64,000 nt of DNA. Origin: Flammeovirgaceae bacterium UBA976 (lineage in GTDB: Bacteria > Bacteroidota > Bacteroidia > Cytophagales > Cyclobacteriaceae). The stretch covers positions 64,174 to 128,173 of the forward strand of contig DBBU01000023.1 of NCBI GenBank assembly GCA_002292365.1, read 5' to 3'. The position numbers were made by a program, and so were the translations under genes. Positions 35,407 through 44,557 of this stretch are shown in pieces. Each line of letters begins with the position of its first letter. Position 1 is the first letter of the stretch. The notes under the pieces are model-generated. The model was given only the letters and a program-made list of their open reading frames with translations. It did not search any database and was not told the DNA's origin.

Positions 35407-36942
35407 TTACTTATCGCCCAGAATATTTAAATCAAATTTACCGATAGTGGGATCATGGTGCGCTTCACGCATGATTGCTTCCATCTCAGCTACCTGCTCG
35501 GGGTATTGATCACTTATATCGGTTTCTTCACGCGGGTCTTTACTCAAATCATAGAGGGCTGTGGTTACATTCCCTTTGTGCAGATTTTTTCGAATGGCTT
35601 TCCACTGTTTTTTGCGCACCGCTTGTTGCCCACCGTAGGCTGGAAACTCCCAATAGAGATAGTCATGTTCTGATTGTTTTGTTCCATGAAGTGTGGGTAG
35701 AAAACTAATTCCATCGCGTTGTTCAGTATCCTTATATCCTACTACTTCCGCTAATGTGGGAAATACATCCCAGAAGGCAGATAAATGAGGAGTCATCGTA
35801 TTGGCCGCAATTCGATTGGGCCAAGTGGCAATCATGGGTACACGAATGCCCCCTTCGTGTGTAAATCCTTTTCCCCAACCTCTTCCCGTATTAAAAGGGC
35901 CAGCACTATTGAAATAATGTGGATCTACACCACCAACGTCATACGTGGGGCCATTGTCACTTGTGAAAATAATTAAGGTATTGTCATACAATCCGAGGGC
36001 TTTAAGTTGATCGACGAGCTCACCCACTTGTTGATCGAGTAAATTGATCATAGCAGCGTAGGTGGCTCTTGGATATTGGTTGGGAAAGTAACTTTTACCT
36101 CCTGTGTAGGGTAATTCGGCTCCTATGACCTCATGATATTTGGTTTGATATTTTTTTGGTATTTGTAACGGCAAGTGAGGTAGGGTTGATGCATAGTAGA
36201 GAAAAAATTGATTTTCTTTATTTTTCTTAATGAAATTAAGAGCCCGTTCATGCATCAAGGAAGGTGCATACTCACTTTGCTCAAAAGCACTATAGGATTT
36301 GGAATCATTGGGATCAGCTAAAGAATCTAATGCCATGCCCGGAGAAATTAGTTCGTTATTCAGCTCTATTTTTTGTTCATTTTCCCATAAATGTTTGGGA
36401 TATAAATTGTGCGCTTGTCTTTGGCAATTATATCCATAAAAATAGTCAAACCCCTGCTTATTTGGGGTACTACCGGTTCCGGGAGCACCCAAGCCCCATT
36501 TACCCACCAAGCCTGTGATGTATCCACTTTCTTGTAACATGTTCGCTAAAGTAAAAGTAGTATCTGGAATGGGTCTTTGGCCCTCCAATGAGGCATCAGC
36601 AACGGCTGCGGCATAATTCCAAACATCCCCCCGCTCAGCCCATTCATCGTTTCCTCTAATGTATGCATGGCCTGAATGTAGTCCTGTGAGTAGCATGTAT
36701 CTACTGGGCGCACAAACTGGTGAGCCACTGTAATGTTGAGTAAACCTCATACCATCACGTGCAAGTGCATCAATATGGGGTGTTCGGATAATTTTTTGGC
36801 CATATATCCCCAGTTCTCCATATCCTAAATCGTCGGCAAGGATATAGATAATATTAGGTTCAGTAAAATTTTCTTCGATTGAACGACACTGAAATAAGGT
36901 TGAAATCAGTATTAATATGAGGGGTAAGAATGAATTTTTCAT
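35407..36942 (-). CDS. Sulfatase of the formylglycine type (S1 family), probable lipoprotein
   Basis: Hydrolyses sulfate esters, probably of sulfated glycans. The signal ends at a lipobox-like LFQC with C19 as the lipidation residue. The alkaline-phosphatase fold shows metal aspartates in IYILADDLGYGE (D37, D38) and the formylglycine motif CAPSR (C77, P79, R81) in the cysteine form, which needs a sulfatase-maturing enzyme not seen here. IIFTSDNGPTYDVGGVD is the second metal site. Length 511. Upstream in the same direction (71 bases) lies the dehydrogenase/cytochrome lipoprotein gene. Confidence 0.93.
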   Translation of the reverse strand: MKNSFLPLILILISTLFQCRSIEENFTEPNIIYILADDLGYGELGIYGQKIIRTPHIDALARDGMRFTQHYSGSPVCAPSRYMLLTGLHSGHAYIRGNDEWAERGDVWNYAAAVADASLEGQRPIPDTTFTLANMLQESGYITGLVGKWGLGAPGTGSTPNKQGFDYFYGYNCQRQAHNLYPKHLWENEQKIELNNELISPGMALDSLADPNDSKSYSAFEQSEYAPSLMHERALNFIKKNKENQFFLYYASTLPHLPLQIPKKYQTKYHEVIGAELPYTGGKSYFPNQYPRATYAAMINLLDQQVGELVDQLKALGLYDNTLIIFTSDNGPTYDVGGVDPHYFNSAGPFNTGRGWGKGFTHEGGIRVPMIATWPNRIAANTMTPHLSAFWDVFPTLAEVVGYKDTEQRDGISFLPTLHGTKQSEHDYLYWEFPAYGGQQAVRKKQWKAIRKNLHKGNVTTALYDLSKDPREETDISDQYPEQVAEMEAIMREAHHDPTIGKFDLNILGDK

Positions 36943-37013
36943 CCGATCAGAAGAGCGCTATTTTCATCCATATTCATGCTACTTAAGGGTTAAATTCATA
37001 TTTTAAATCTAGT

Positions 37014-39557
37014 TTATTGGGTATATAAGGAAATATCTTCTTGACCTCCCGCCAATAGATACGTCATTAAATCTACAACTTCTTGCTCATTTAGGCGGTT
37101 TAATAAAGCAGGAAACATTTGTGACTGCAAGATGCGTTTTTTTTCTTTTATTGATGAAAGATGAATTTTGGTTACCTTTTCAGGGGTCAAAGGGTTTAGC
37201 ATGACAAATAGAGAATCGCTCGTTTCTTCTATTATTTTGGCGAACCAACGATCGCCGTTATTTAGATGAATTTCACTAATCATATATTGATCTGATATTT
37301 CCGCATCCGGATTGATGATGGCATGGGCCATGTCTTTGACCGTAAATCTTGATGCCAATTGGGTCAGATCTGGGCCAATGTTATTTCCCTTGTTTTGAAT
37401 GCGGTGACAAGCTTGACATAATGCGGCCTCAAACATATGCTGTCCGTTGATGTAATTTGGAATGATTTTTTTATTTTTCATTACATCTTCAACTTCTTCT
37501 ACTTTCCAATTTTTTCCGGGCCCTTTGGGTACAGGAAGGTTAGCTAAAATATTTTGGCCATATTGGCCTACATGATAACCCGATATTTTTTCAAATTTTG
37601 GTCGTTTGCCTTTTGGTAAATGGTCAAGTGCAGTGGAGAGTATTTTTAGTAAATATCCACGGTAACTGTTGCCACCTTCGCGATCCCAGAATTCATTGAA
37701 CCCGTTGAAGTATTTATTACGTAAATCGGTATTCCATCCAAATTTGTAATTAGAAAGGGCAGATGTGAGGGCTATTTTATAACTGCTGGGCGTCCTATTT
37801 CGCATGGCTTTGACCGCGGGGCCGTACATCTCACTTCTTTCTGCAAGACTGTCTGAAATAAGTATTTTTAAATACTCTTCATCTATTTCGGACCAGAGGG
37901 TCATTATTTTCTTAACCCAAATTGAATGTTGGGTTTTACTAAAGAGTGCCGCTAATTCTTCATTGATAAATTGATTTTTTGATGGAAAAATAGGTAACCA
38001 TTGGTTTTCTAAAGCATCTGTATTGAGATCATTATTTCGGATCATTAATAGTGTTTCTGCTCTGAGAATGCTCAGCTGTTCTGAGTGAGTGAGCTGTTTG
38101 GATTCGACTTTACTGAGCAGGTCAAAAAGCTGCTGCTGTAGTAGATTGTTATCGGATCTCGCAACGGCCAAGGCATACGCTATTTTCTTATTAAATTCAG
38201 TATCTGAGTGTATGCGTGATGCCCATATTTCTATGCCATGATTCTCCAAGGCAATTCTAGCACTGTGGGCAATATAGCGGTCACTGTTTCCAATATTTTC
38301 CCAAATTAAATCATAATCAGCGACTAAACTGGTATCGTGATAGGTATCCAGTAATCTTCTTAATTCAAGTGCTTTTGTTGGCGTTTCTTTTTCTTCTTTT
38401 TGATTATTTTTATCTGACCAAACTCGATAAAGTCCAGAGGCTAGTCTTCGGCCCCCAGTGGTAAAATACATTGCTCCATCAGCCCCAAATGTTAAATCAG
38501 TAAGTGGAAGGGGAACGCCACTAAGAAATTCTGATGACATGGCTGTATAGCTGGCTCCAGATGATTGTAATTCGATGTGATACATGGTTCCGAAACTCCA
38601 GTCGCAAACGAATAAACCCTTATTGAATGGAGGAGGAAAATGACTTGCTGCTGCAGAGACTACTCCTGTCGGACTTCCTTGTCCGATGTCTAGTATACCT
38701 GGCAAATTATCTGGATAATATTTTGGCCATTTTGCTGAGCCCGTTCTCCATCCAAATTCTGAACCTGACGTTACATGGCATACCCGAACAGGACGGTACC
38801 AGGGTAGACCCAGATCCCATTCCATATCAGAATCAAAAGTGAATAATTCCCCCACTTCATTGAAAGTGATGTCATAAGCATTGCGGTAACCCGAGGAATA
38901 AATTTCCCAAAAGCTGCCTATACTATCTGTCCTTGCAATCCATCCACCTGGGGCTTGACGATCGGTAGCATGACCGTTGGGATCTTTCATAGATTTTGTT
39001 AATCTATCCTCAGCCCAGGGGCTGAAAGCTCTAGAAGTATAACTTTCTGGTAAATTGGTGTGATTTCCCGCAATTACATAAATCAAATTATCAGGACCAA
39101 GTTGTATTCCGTGAGGCCCATGTTCGCCCCATCCATCTAATTGCTGTAAAAAAAGTGCCGAATCGAGTTGACCATCTTGGCTGCTATCAAACAATCTGTA
39201 CAAGCCGCTGTTTTGAATATTGAGATCATTCATCATCACATATAGACTGTTGTGAGACCAGAGCAATCCTTGGGCTTTACCCAAATGCTTGAAATCAAGT
39301 GGAGTCACCTGTATAGAGTCTTTGCTCCCTATTTCCGGCATGTTCAACCAATATATTTTACCATATTGATCTGAGGAGACAAATAAATCTTCTTTTACGT
39401 GTGCTAGAGATACCCAGGATCCCAGACTATCCGCACTAGGGGCAAGTAATTTTTCTATTTTGAATCCTTTAGGGACTTCGACATGGGTAAGATTATTGTA
39501 TGGATCTTGACAAGAACAAAAAATGATCAGGGATAAAATTAATTGGATTGTTTTCAC
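37014..39557 (-). CDS. Large exported dehydrogenase-like beta-propeller with C-terminal cytochrome c domain
   Basis: An 847-residue lipoprotein: the signal MKTIQLILSLIIFCSC ends at a lipobox cysteine. Residues ~25-370 resemble the soluble glucose/sorbosone-dehydrogenase-type propeller (VPKGFKIEKLL, GPHGIQLGPDNLIYVIAGNH, SGYRNAYDITFNEVGELFTFDSDME). A helical repeat region follows. The C-terminus has one heme c site CQACH (714-718), with a probable axial methionine near M814, in the 'putative heme-binding' type also common in Planctomycetes. It would oxidise a sugar or alcohol and pass electrons to heme. Substrate unknown. Same strand as the sulfatase, suggesting glycan catabolism. Confidence 0.85.
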   Translation of the reverse strand: MKTIQLILSLIIFCSCQDPYNNLTHVEVPKGFKIEKLLAPSADSLGSWVSLAHVKEDLFVSSDQYGKIYWLNMPEIGSKDSIQVTPLDFKHLGKAQGLLWSHNSLYVMMNDLNIQNSGLYRLFDSSQDGQLDSALFLQQLDGWGEHGPHGIQLGPDNLIYVIAGNHTNLPESYTSRAFSPWAEDRLTKSMKDPNGHATDRQAPGGWIARTDSIGSFWEIYSSGYRNAYDITFNEVGELFTFDSDMEWDLGLPWYRPVRVCHVTSGSEFGWRTGSAKWPKYYPDNLPGILDIGQGSPTGVVSAAASHFPPPFNKGLFVCDWSFGTMYHIELQSSGASYTAMSSEFLSGVPLPLTDLTFGADGAMYFTTGGRRLASGLYRVWSDKNNQKEEKETPTKALELRRLLDTYHDTSLVADYDLIWENIGNSDRYIAHSARIALENHGIEIWASRIHSDTEFNKKIAYALAVARSDNNLLQQQLFDLLSKVESKQLTHSEQLSILRAETLLMIRNNDLNTDALENQWLPIFPSKNQFINEELAALFSKTQHSIWVKKIMTLWSEIDEEYLKILISDSLAERSEMYGPAVKAMRNRTPSSYKIALTSALSNYKFGWNTDLRNKYFNGFNEFWDREGGNSYRGYLLKILSTALDHLPKGKRPKFEKISGYHVGQYGQNILANLPVPKGPGKNWKVEEVEDVMKNKKIIPNYINGQHMFEAALCQACHRIQNKGNNIGPDLTQLASRFTVKDMAHAIINPDAEISDQYMISEIHLNNGDRWFAKIIEETSDSLFVMLNPLTPEKVTKIHLSSIKEKKRILQSQMFPALLNRLNEQEVVDLMTYLLAGGQEDISLYTQ

Positions 39558-39694
39558 AACGTTTTTAATTGTCTTTAAAAAATATTTTAGAAGAAATATT
39601 TAAAAATTTATATTTGACCACAATTAATTATTCAATAGCATTATTAATTACCTTTAATATCGTTATAATTAATTAAAAATTCAATAAAATTGAT

Positions 39695-40903
39695 ATGAAC
39701 AAAAAAAATAGATTATTCTACGGTAGCTGTTTTGCCCTAATCACAACAGCGCTTTCCTTTAGTATTCGAGCAGGAATCCTTTCCCAGTTGGGACAAGCAT
39801 TAAACTTAACGGCGGAAGAGTTAGGGTATATCAATTCAATGTGGTTTCTAGGATTTCCTATATCCATGGTCATCGGAGGCTTAATATACCATAAGGTGGG
39901 TGGTGCCAGGATTATGCAATTCGCAGTTTTTGCGCATGGATTGGGTATATTACTGACCATTTATTCTGGAAGTTATATGGGTTTGCTTATTTCTACCCTC
40001 TTGATAGGCTTGGGTAATGGATGTACTGAGGCCGCTTGTAACCCCATGATTGCAGATGTTTATGAAGGTAATTTGATGAGTAAAATGATGAATCGTTTTC
40101 ATATGTGGTTTCCGGGGGGTATTGTGATAGGGAGTCTTTTATCACAATTTATGACAGGAATGGAACTGAGTTGGGAAATACAGATATGGGCAATAATGAT
40201 TCCTACCCTGATCTATGCTTATCTCTTCTTTGGTCAGTCCTGGCCTCAGGCAAAAGTCAAAGAAGCGGCAACGATATCTGGTAATTTTAGTGCCATACTC
40301 AGTCCTTTATTTATTTTTATGATGGTGTGTATGGCATTGACAGCGATCACAGAATTTGGCCCCCAACAATGGGTAGGTTTGATTTTAGCTAAAAGTGGAG
40401 CACAACCTATGATTATTTTAGCATTAGTTACAGGCTTGATGGCAGTGGCGCGATATTTTGGAGGGGAGATTGTCCATAGATTTGATCAGACAGGTGTGCT
40501 TTTAGGTTCTGCTGTTTTGGCGACTATTGGAGTATATCTTTTCAGTACTCAAACTGGGGTCATGTCCTATGTGGCGGCGGTATTTTTTGCTTTGGGCGTA
40601 GCCTATTTTTGGCCTAATATGATCGGATTTATAGCGGATAAAATACCAAAAAGTGGTGCCCTTGGTATGTCTATCATAGGTGCAGTAGGTATGTTTTCTA
40701 CTTCAATTTTTCAGCCTATTATAGGAAAATGGATTGATTCGGATAAAACAGCTACGGCTGTGTTAGGATTTACAGGAGATGAATTAGAATTGGTGGCTGG
40801 TCAAGCTACCTTAGGAACCATGGTTGTGCTTCCTGCGACATTAATTGTGCTGTTTACCCTACTGTTCTTCTGGGTAAAGAAATTAAACCTTCAAGCAGGA
40901 TAA
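39695..40903 (+). CDS. MFS transporter
   Basis: A 402-residue protein with 12 predicted membrane helices. Features include FGSCFALITTALSFSIRAGIL, LIYHKVGGARIMQFAVF (the loop 2-3 GxxxDRxGRR-equivalent), and the central loop at ~190-200. GNGCTEAACNPMIADVY in helix 4-5 recalls sugar-proton symporters such as FucP or the nucleoside/hexose branch. The sugar class fits the neighbouring sulfatase and sugar-dehydrogenase genes, but it is divergent from them and substrate is uncertain. It is preceded by AT-rich DNA and followed after 76 bases by the convergent PLP enzyme. Confidence 0.85.
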   Translation: MNKKNRLFYGSCFALITTALSFSIRAGILSQLGQALNLTAEELGYINSMWFLGFPISMVIGGLIYHKVGGARIMQFAVFAHGLGILLTIYSGSYMGLLISTLLIGLGNGCTEAACNPMIADVYEGNLMSKMMNRFHMWFPGGIVIGSLLSQFMTGMELSWEIQIWAIMIPTLIYAYLFFGQSWPQAKVKEAATISGNFSAILSPLFIFMMVCMALTAITEFGPQQWVGLILAKSGAQPMIILALVTGLMAVARYFGGEIVHRFDQTGVLLGSAVLATIGVYLFSTQTGVMSYVAAVFFALGVAYFWPNMIGFIADKIPKSGALGMSIIGAVGMFSTSIFQPIIGKWIDSDKTATAVLGFTGDELELVAGQATLGTMVVLPATLIVLFTLLFFWVKKLNLQAG

Positions 40904-40979
40904 ACTTGATAAATGAGAATTAAATAAATGGGGATTTATTGTAGTGGGCTTTTTTAGGGATTATTTATTTTAATTGAAG

Positions 40980-42122
40980 TTATATCAAGGCTTGTTTCCA
41001 GTCATTGATAAGATCATCTATATGCTCAATCCCTAAGGAAAGTCGAAGTAGATTTTCAGGAGTTTGACTTTTTACTCCTTCTACGGATTTCCGATGCTCT
41101 ACCAGACTTTCGACTCCGCCCAAACTGGTAGCTTGTGTAAAAAGTTTGAGCCTATTGGCTATTGAAAGCGTTTGAACCTCATCTCCATTGATAAGTAAAG
41201 AAAGCATGCCTCCGAAACCTCCTTTCATTTGTTGCACTGCAATTTCATGATTGGGATGATTTTTTAAGCCGGGATAGAGTACCCGCTGAATCTTTGGATG
41301 TTCGACCAACCAATCTGCTAATTTTTGGGCATTCTCCGTTTGCTTAGTGACTCTAAGATGCAACGTTTGTATGCCTCTGGAAATAAGCCAACAGTCAAAT
41401 GGGGATGGGATGGCACCCATTTGTACTTGAATAGATTGGATGCGATGCGCTAGGGCTCCAGACTCTTTGAGAATGATACAGCCTCCCAAAACATCACTAT
41501 GCCCCCCTAAATACTTAGTGGTTGAATGGACGACGATGTCAGCGCCAAGGTCAAAGGGGTTTTGAAGGACGGGGGTGGGCCAAGTATTGTCGACCGCAAT
41601 TAATATTTGATGGGCATGCGCCAATTTACTTAAGCTTTGAATATCTGTTATTTTGAGTAAGGGATTAGACGGGGATTCAACCCAAATGAGACGGGTGTTT
41701 TGGATTAAGGCATGTGAAACGGCCTCTATGTCTGACATATCGACAAAGCTATAGTAGAGACCCCACCTTGAAAATACCTCCTTCATGAGGAGATTAATAT
41801 TAAAATAAATATCATCGGGTAGTATGACGTGATCACCCATTTTTAAACTTTGAAATACGGCACTGATGGCAGCCATACCCGATCCAAAAGCAAAACCAGC
41901 TGTACCGTTTTCAAGGGATGTAATGCTTTTCTCTAGGGCTCTTCTATTAGGATTATCATTTCTACTGTATTTGTACCCCTCTCGATATTGACCTTCTTTA
42001 TTTCTTTCAAAAGTGGAAGATAAGTAAATAGGTTGACTTACAGCGTGTACTTCACTCTTGATATTTTGAGTACTTTTTAAGGCACGCGTTTCAAATTTTA
42101 ACGGGTTATTTTTTTTGGGCAC
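40980..42122 (-). CDS. Cys/Met metabolism PLP enzyme (cystathionine gamma-synthase/lyase family)
   Basis: A 380-residue transsulfuration enzyme. The family signatures are YKYSRNDNPNRRALEKSITSLENG, the cofactor aspartate in AVDNTWPTP, and the Schiff-base lysine K203 in HSTTKYLGGHSDVLGG, plus SLGGVESLVEHR near the C-terminus. Family members include cystathionine gamma-synthase, gamma-lyase, methionine gamma-lyase and beta-lyase, and sequence alone does not separate them here. The VDNTWPTP variant replaces the common VDNTFATP. A 15-base palindrome lies just upstream of the start. Sits alone between convergent and same-strand genes. Confidence 0.88.
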   Translation of the reverse strand: MPKKNNPLKFETRALKSTQNIKSEVHAVSQPIYLSSTFERNKEGQYREGYKYSRNDNPNRRALEKSITSLENGTAGFAFGSGMAAISAVFQSLKMGDHVILPDDIYFNINLLMKEVFSRWGLYYSFVDMSDIEAVSHALIQNTRLIWVESPSNPLLKITDIQSLSKLAHAHQILIAVDNTWPTPVLQNPFDLGADIVVHSTTKYLGGHSDVLGGCIILKESGALAHRIQSIQVQMGAIPSPFDCWLISRGIQTLHLRVTKQTENAQKLADWLVEHPKIQRVLYPGLKNHPNHEIAVQQMKGGFGGMLSLLINGDEVQTLSIANRLKLFTQATSLGGVESLVEHRKSVEGVKSQTPENLLRLSLGIEHIDDLINDWKQALI

Positions 42123-42149
42123 GTTATTCTTTAAGTCATTGTAGTAAAA

Positions 42150-42164
42150 AGAGAATGATTCTCT
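42150..42164. repeat. 15-base perfect palindrome upstream of the PLP transsulfuration gene
   Basis: AGAGAAT-G-ATTCTCT forms a 7-1-7 dyad 28-42 bases before the ATG at 42122. A one-base centre cannot make an RNA hairpin loop, so a protein-binding operator is the more likely role, if any. Palindromes of this size occur by chance in AT-rich DNA a few times per 64 kb. Confidence 0.4.
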
Positions 42165-42254
42165 ATCCTGTAAATCAATTATCTGCTACCAACATTTGTC
42201 GGAGGGGCTCTGAAGCTTGATAAAGTTAATTATTTTTGATGATTTTACAAAGAA

Positions 42255-42836
42255 TTAAAGTGCGGAGAGCACACCTCGAATGTTCCAATTAATGCTTATT
42301 TGGTTATTGGTACGCAATCTAAAGTTGCTCCAATTATCCTCCATGCCACTGTACTCCCAATCTCCATTTACGAAGGCCGGTCCAGCATCACAACCAATGA
42401 CCCTTTGTGTTTCATCTAGGGTATACCTCAGGCTGATCCAAAGATCAGAATCATCTATCATTAAACCTTCAGTTAAATCATATGTATTCCAACTGTTTAA
42501 ACGGCTACCCGTGATCAGCGCTTCGTAAAAAAGGCTTTGAGGTTCATTACTTGATCGCTCATTTTTATAAATTCTTAAGGTCAAATCATTAGGAACATGA
42601 GAGATGTAAAACTGAACAGATTCGAGGTTACGACCACGATAAGTCAACAAGTCCCTTCTTTCAAAACGAATACTGGACTCATGCAGGCCTTCAGGAATTT
42701 GAGGAGCTGAGATATTGACCCCATCATAGTGGATGAGCGCTTCGCCCTCTAAGGTAACTTCAACCGTTTCTTCATCACAGGACAAAGTAAAAAAAGCAGC
42801 AATGACAAGAATGATATTGATTCTAATCTTAAACAT
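42255..42836 (-). CDS. Putative lipoprotein of unknown function
   Basis: About 193 residues from ATG 42836 (MFKIRINIILVIAAFFTLSC); an ATG eight codons upstream is possible. The signal ends at a lipobox (FTLSC), giving a lipid-anchored outer- or inner-membrane protein. The mature part is beta-rich and acidic, with a segment of the type SIRFERRDLLTYRGRNLESV and a repeated Y/W-D pattern resembling a carbohydrate-binding or jelly-roll domain. I do not recognise a named family. It precedes the transsulfuration gene in the same direction, but the 132-base gap and palindrome suggest separate transcription. Confidence 0.65.
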   Translation of the reverse strand: MFKIRINIILVIAAFFTLSCDEETVEVTLEGEALIHYDGVNISAPQIPEGLHESSIRFERRDLLTYRGRNLESVQFYISHVPNDLTLRIYKNERSSNEPQSLFYEALITGSRLNSWNTYDLTEGLMIDDSDLWISLRYTLDETQRVIGCDAGPAFVNGDWEYSGMEDNWSNFRLRTNNQISINWNIRGVLSAL

Positions 42837-42875
42837 TAATGATGTGTTTTCAATAATCATGCCTAGTGACTATTA

Positions 42876-44489
42876 TTAGTCATTGTTTTTTTTGAGAGCC
42901 AGGAATTGAGTGAGTTTTTCTTTGGCTTGAAGATCATTTGGATATCTTGCATCAGAGGATGACGCGGTGGGGAGTTCGGGTATATGCAAAGTTTGTGTTG
43001 GAAACGCAAAATTGACTTTTAAAGCATTTCCTAACTTTAAAATTTCCAATAAAATCTCATGCCTTGCTTTCAATTCGCTCGACCAGTCGGGGACTTCGAA
43101 AAATATGTAAAACATAATATTGAGTGAATGCGCTCCCATATCATTGAAAAAAATATTGTTGTGGTCAGGATTTGTATCTGGGTGTTTATTGACGATTTCT
43201 TTTAGCCCTTCTATGAAAACTTCGATCAATGCAGGGGGCGTATTATAATTGATACTTAATGTGGTATAAAACCTTCGATAGACTCTCAAGCCGTGATTAT
43301 TAATGGTGGCATCTGCCAATTTTCCATTGGGTACAGTTACTAACGAATTTGAAAAGGTTCGAATTCTTGTAGACCTAAGTCCCACTTCTTCAACGGTCCC
43401 ATCAACTCCATCGGTCGTAATCCAATGGCCAATTTGAAAAGGCTTGTCAATAAAGATCATCACAGATCCAAAGAAGTTCTTGATGGTATCTTGTGCGGCC
43501 AAGGCAAATGCCAAACCACCTATCGATAAACCTGTCAACAACGGCAAAATAGAGATATTTAAGCTTGAAAGAATGGCCAATGTTCCAAAAGTCAACACAA
43601 AAACGCGCAATGATTTTCTTATGATGGGAACCAGCTGATCATCCATCGTATTTTTTGTCTGAGCCGCCTTCATTTCTAGGTAGAGTCCAATGAATTTGAT
43701 TAACCTAAAGGCGGTAATGGTAAAGAGTAAGGGAATGGCTGCCCTTATCGAAGTGGCTAAATAAAAGGAGAATGAAGCAGGTAGTTGAAGTATGGGAAAA
43801 ACAAAGGACAGCAGTAAGATTATGATAAGAAAGCTCAAGGGCTTAATCAGAGAAGTCATTTCTTCTGCTGAAATTTTTTTAACCTTTAATTTTTTTATAA
43901 TTTGATGAGCGGTTTTCTCAATAAATGCACTTAACAATTTATGAATAACGAAGGCCAAGAAGATGAAAAAAAGGCTCGCTAAATATTGATTTACGGTCAA
44001 TCCAAAATATTGATTGGCATGAGAAGAATCCATTATTTCAAGAAGGGTATCTCCGCCAAAGGCAAAAAGGTTCTCATGCAGTTGTAGCACATTTGCGACA
44101 CTTTCTTTTGGAAAAATCCAAAGATCATTGATTTTCTTTAGGTACAATAAAGGATAATTTTCATTCAGTTTATAAATATGAAGTTGGGTGGTACTGTCTA
44201 TGTAATTGGGATCTTTTGAAATTTCCTCCAATTTTATGGAGATACCTTCACCTTTGATCAGTTGAATCAATTTTTTGGGAAAATTTGTCGAATCATTACT
44301 TGCTAATTCGGCACATTTTTTGATTAGTGAGGGATTAAAATGAGCTGATTGAGAATAAAAATTAAAAGATTTAATGGTTTGATAGGGTGTGCTCAAATCA
44401 AACATTACAGTGTCCTCTGTAAAGGACTGTGATTGTCCAATCCCAATGATTATAAATTCAACAAACAAAATAAGAAATATTTTTTTCAT
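42876..44489 (-). CDS. MscS-type mechanosensitive ion channel with periplasmic N-terminal domain
   Basis: A 537-residue channel relieving turgor on hypo-osmotic shock. A signal peptide (1-20) precedes a ~140-residue periplasmic region of unclear fold, then several membrane helices between about 165 and 330. The pore-lining region is IGGLAFALAAQDTIKNFFGSV, followed by the beta domain signature GHWITTDGVDGTVEEVGLRSTRIRTFSNSLVTVPNGKLADATINN. A mixed alpha/beta C-terminal domain completes it. The extended N-terminus makes it longer than E. coli MscS. Divergent from the M3 peptidase gene (68-base gap). Confidence 0.92.
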   Translation of the reverse strand: MKKIFLILFVEFIIIGIGQSQSFTEDTVMFDLSTPYQTIKSFNFYSQSAHFNPSLIKKCAELASNDSTNFPKKLIQLIKGEGISIKLEEISKDPNYIDSTTQLHIYKLNENYPLLYLKKINDLWIFPKESVANVLQLHENLFAFGGDTLLEIMDSSHANQYFGLTVNQYLASLFFIFLAFVIHKLLSAFIEKTAHQIIKKLKVKKISAEEMTSLIKPLSFLIIILLLSFVFPILQLPASFSFYLATSIRAAIPLLFTITAFRLIKFIGLYLEMKAAQTKNTMDDQLVPIIRKSLRVFVLTFGTLAILSSLNISILPLLTGLSIGGLAFALAAQDTIKNFFGSVMIFIDKPFQIGHWITTDGVDGTVEEVGLRSTRIRTFSNSLVTVPNGKLADATINNHGLRVYRRFYTTLSINYNTPPALIEVFIEGLKEIVNKHPDTNPDHNNIFFNDMGAHSLNIMFYIFFEVPDWSSELKARHEILLEILKLGNALKVNFAFPTQTLHIPELPTASSSDARYPNDLQAKEKLTQFLALKKNND

Positions 44490-44530
44490 CTAATTTATGA
44501 TTTAAGAGAGTACCTGTGCTGTTACCTTTT

Positions 44531-44551
44531 TAAATTTGCCGTACAAACTTA
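44531..44551. promoter_or_regulatory. Divergent -7 promoter elements for the MscS and M3 peptidase genes
   Basis: TAAATTTG at 44531-44538 (plus strand) precedes the M3 ATG by 19 bases, and TAAGTTTG read on the minus strand at 44544-44551 precedes the MscS start by 54 bases. Both match TAnnTTTG. Neither has TTG at the ideal spacing. The overlapping layout suggests mutually exclusive or weak promoters. Confidence 0.4.
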
Positions 44552-44557
44552 GCAAAA

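Noticed and set aside
39620..39690. Inverted repeats of ATTAATTA / TAATTAAT upstream of the MFS gene
   Set aside because: The stretch is low-complexity AT-rich DNA with a third partial copy; such matches are expected by chance and no operator can be claimed.
40923..40940. Hairpin AATAAAT-GGGG-ATTTATT between the MFS and PLP enzyme genes
   Set aside because: A seven-pair all-AT stem without a T-tract directly after it is too weak to call a terminator.
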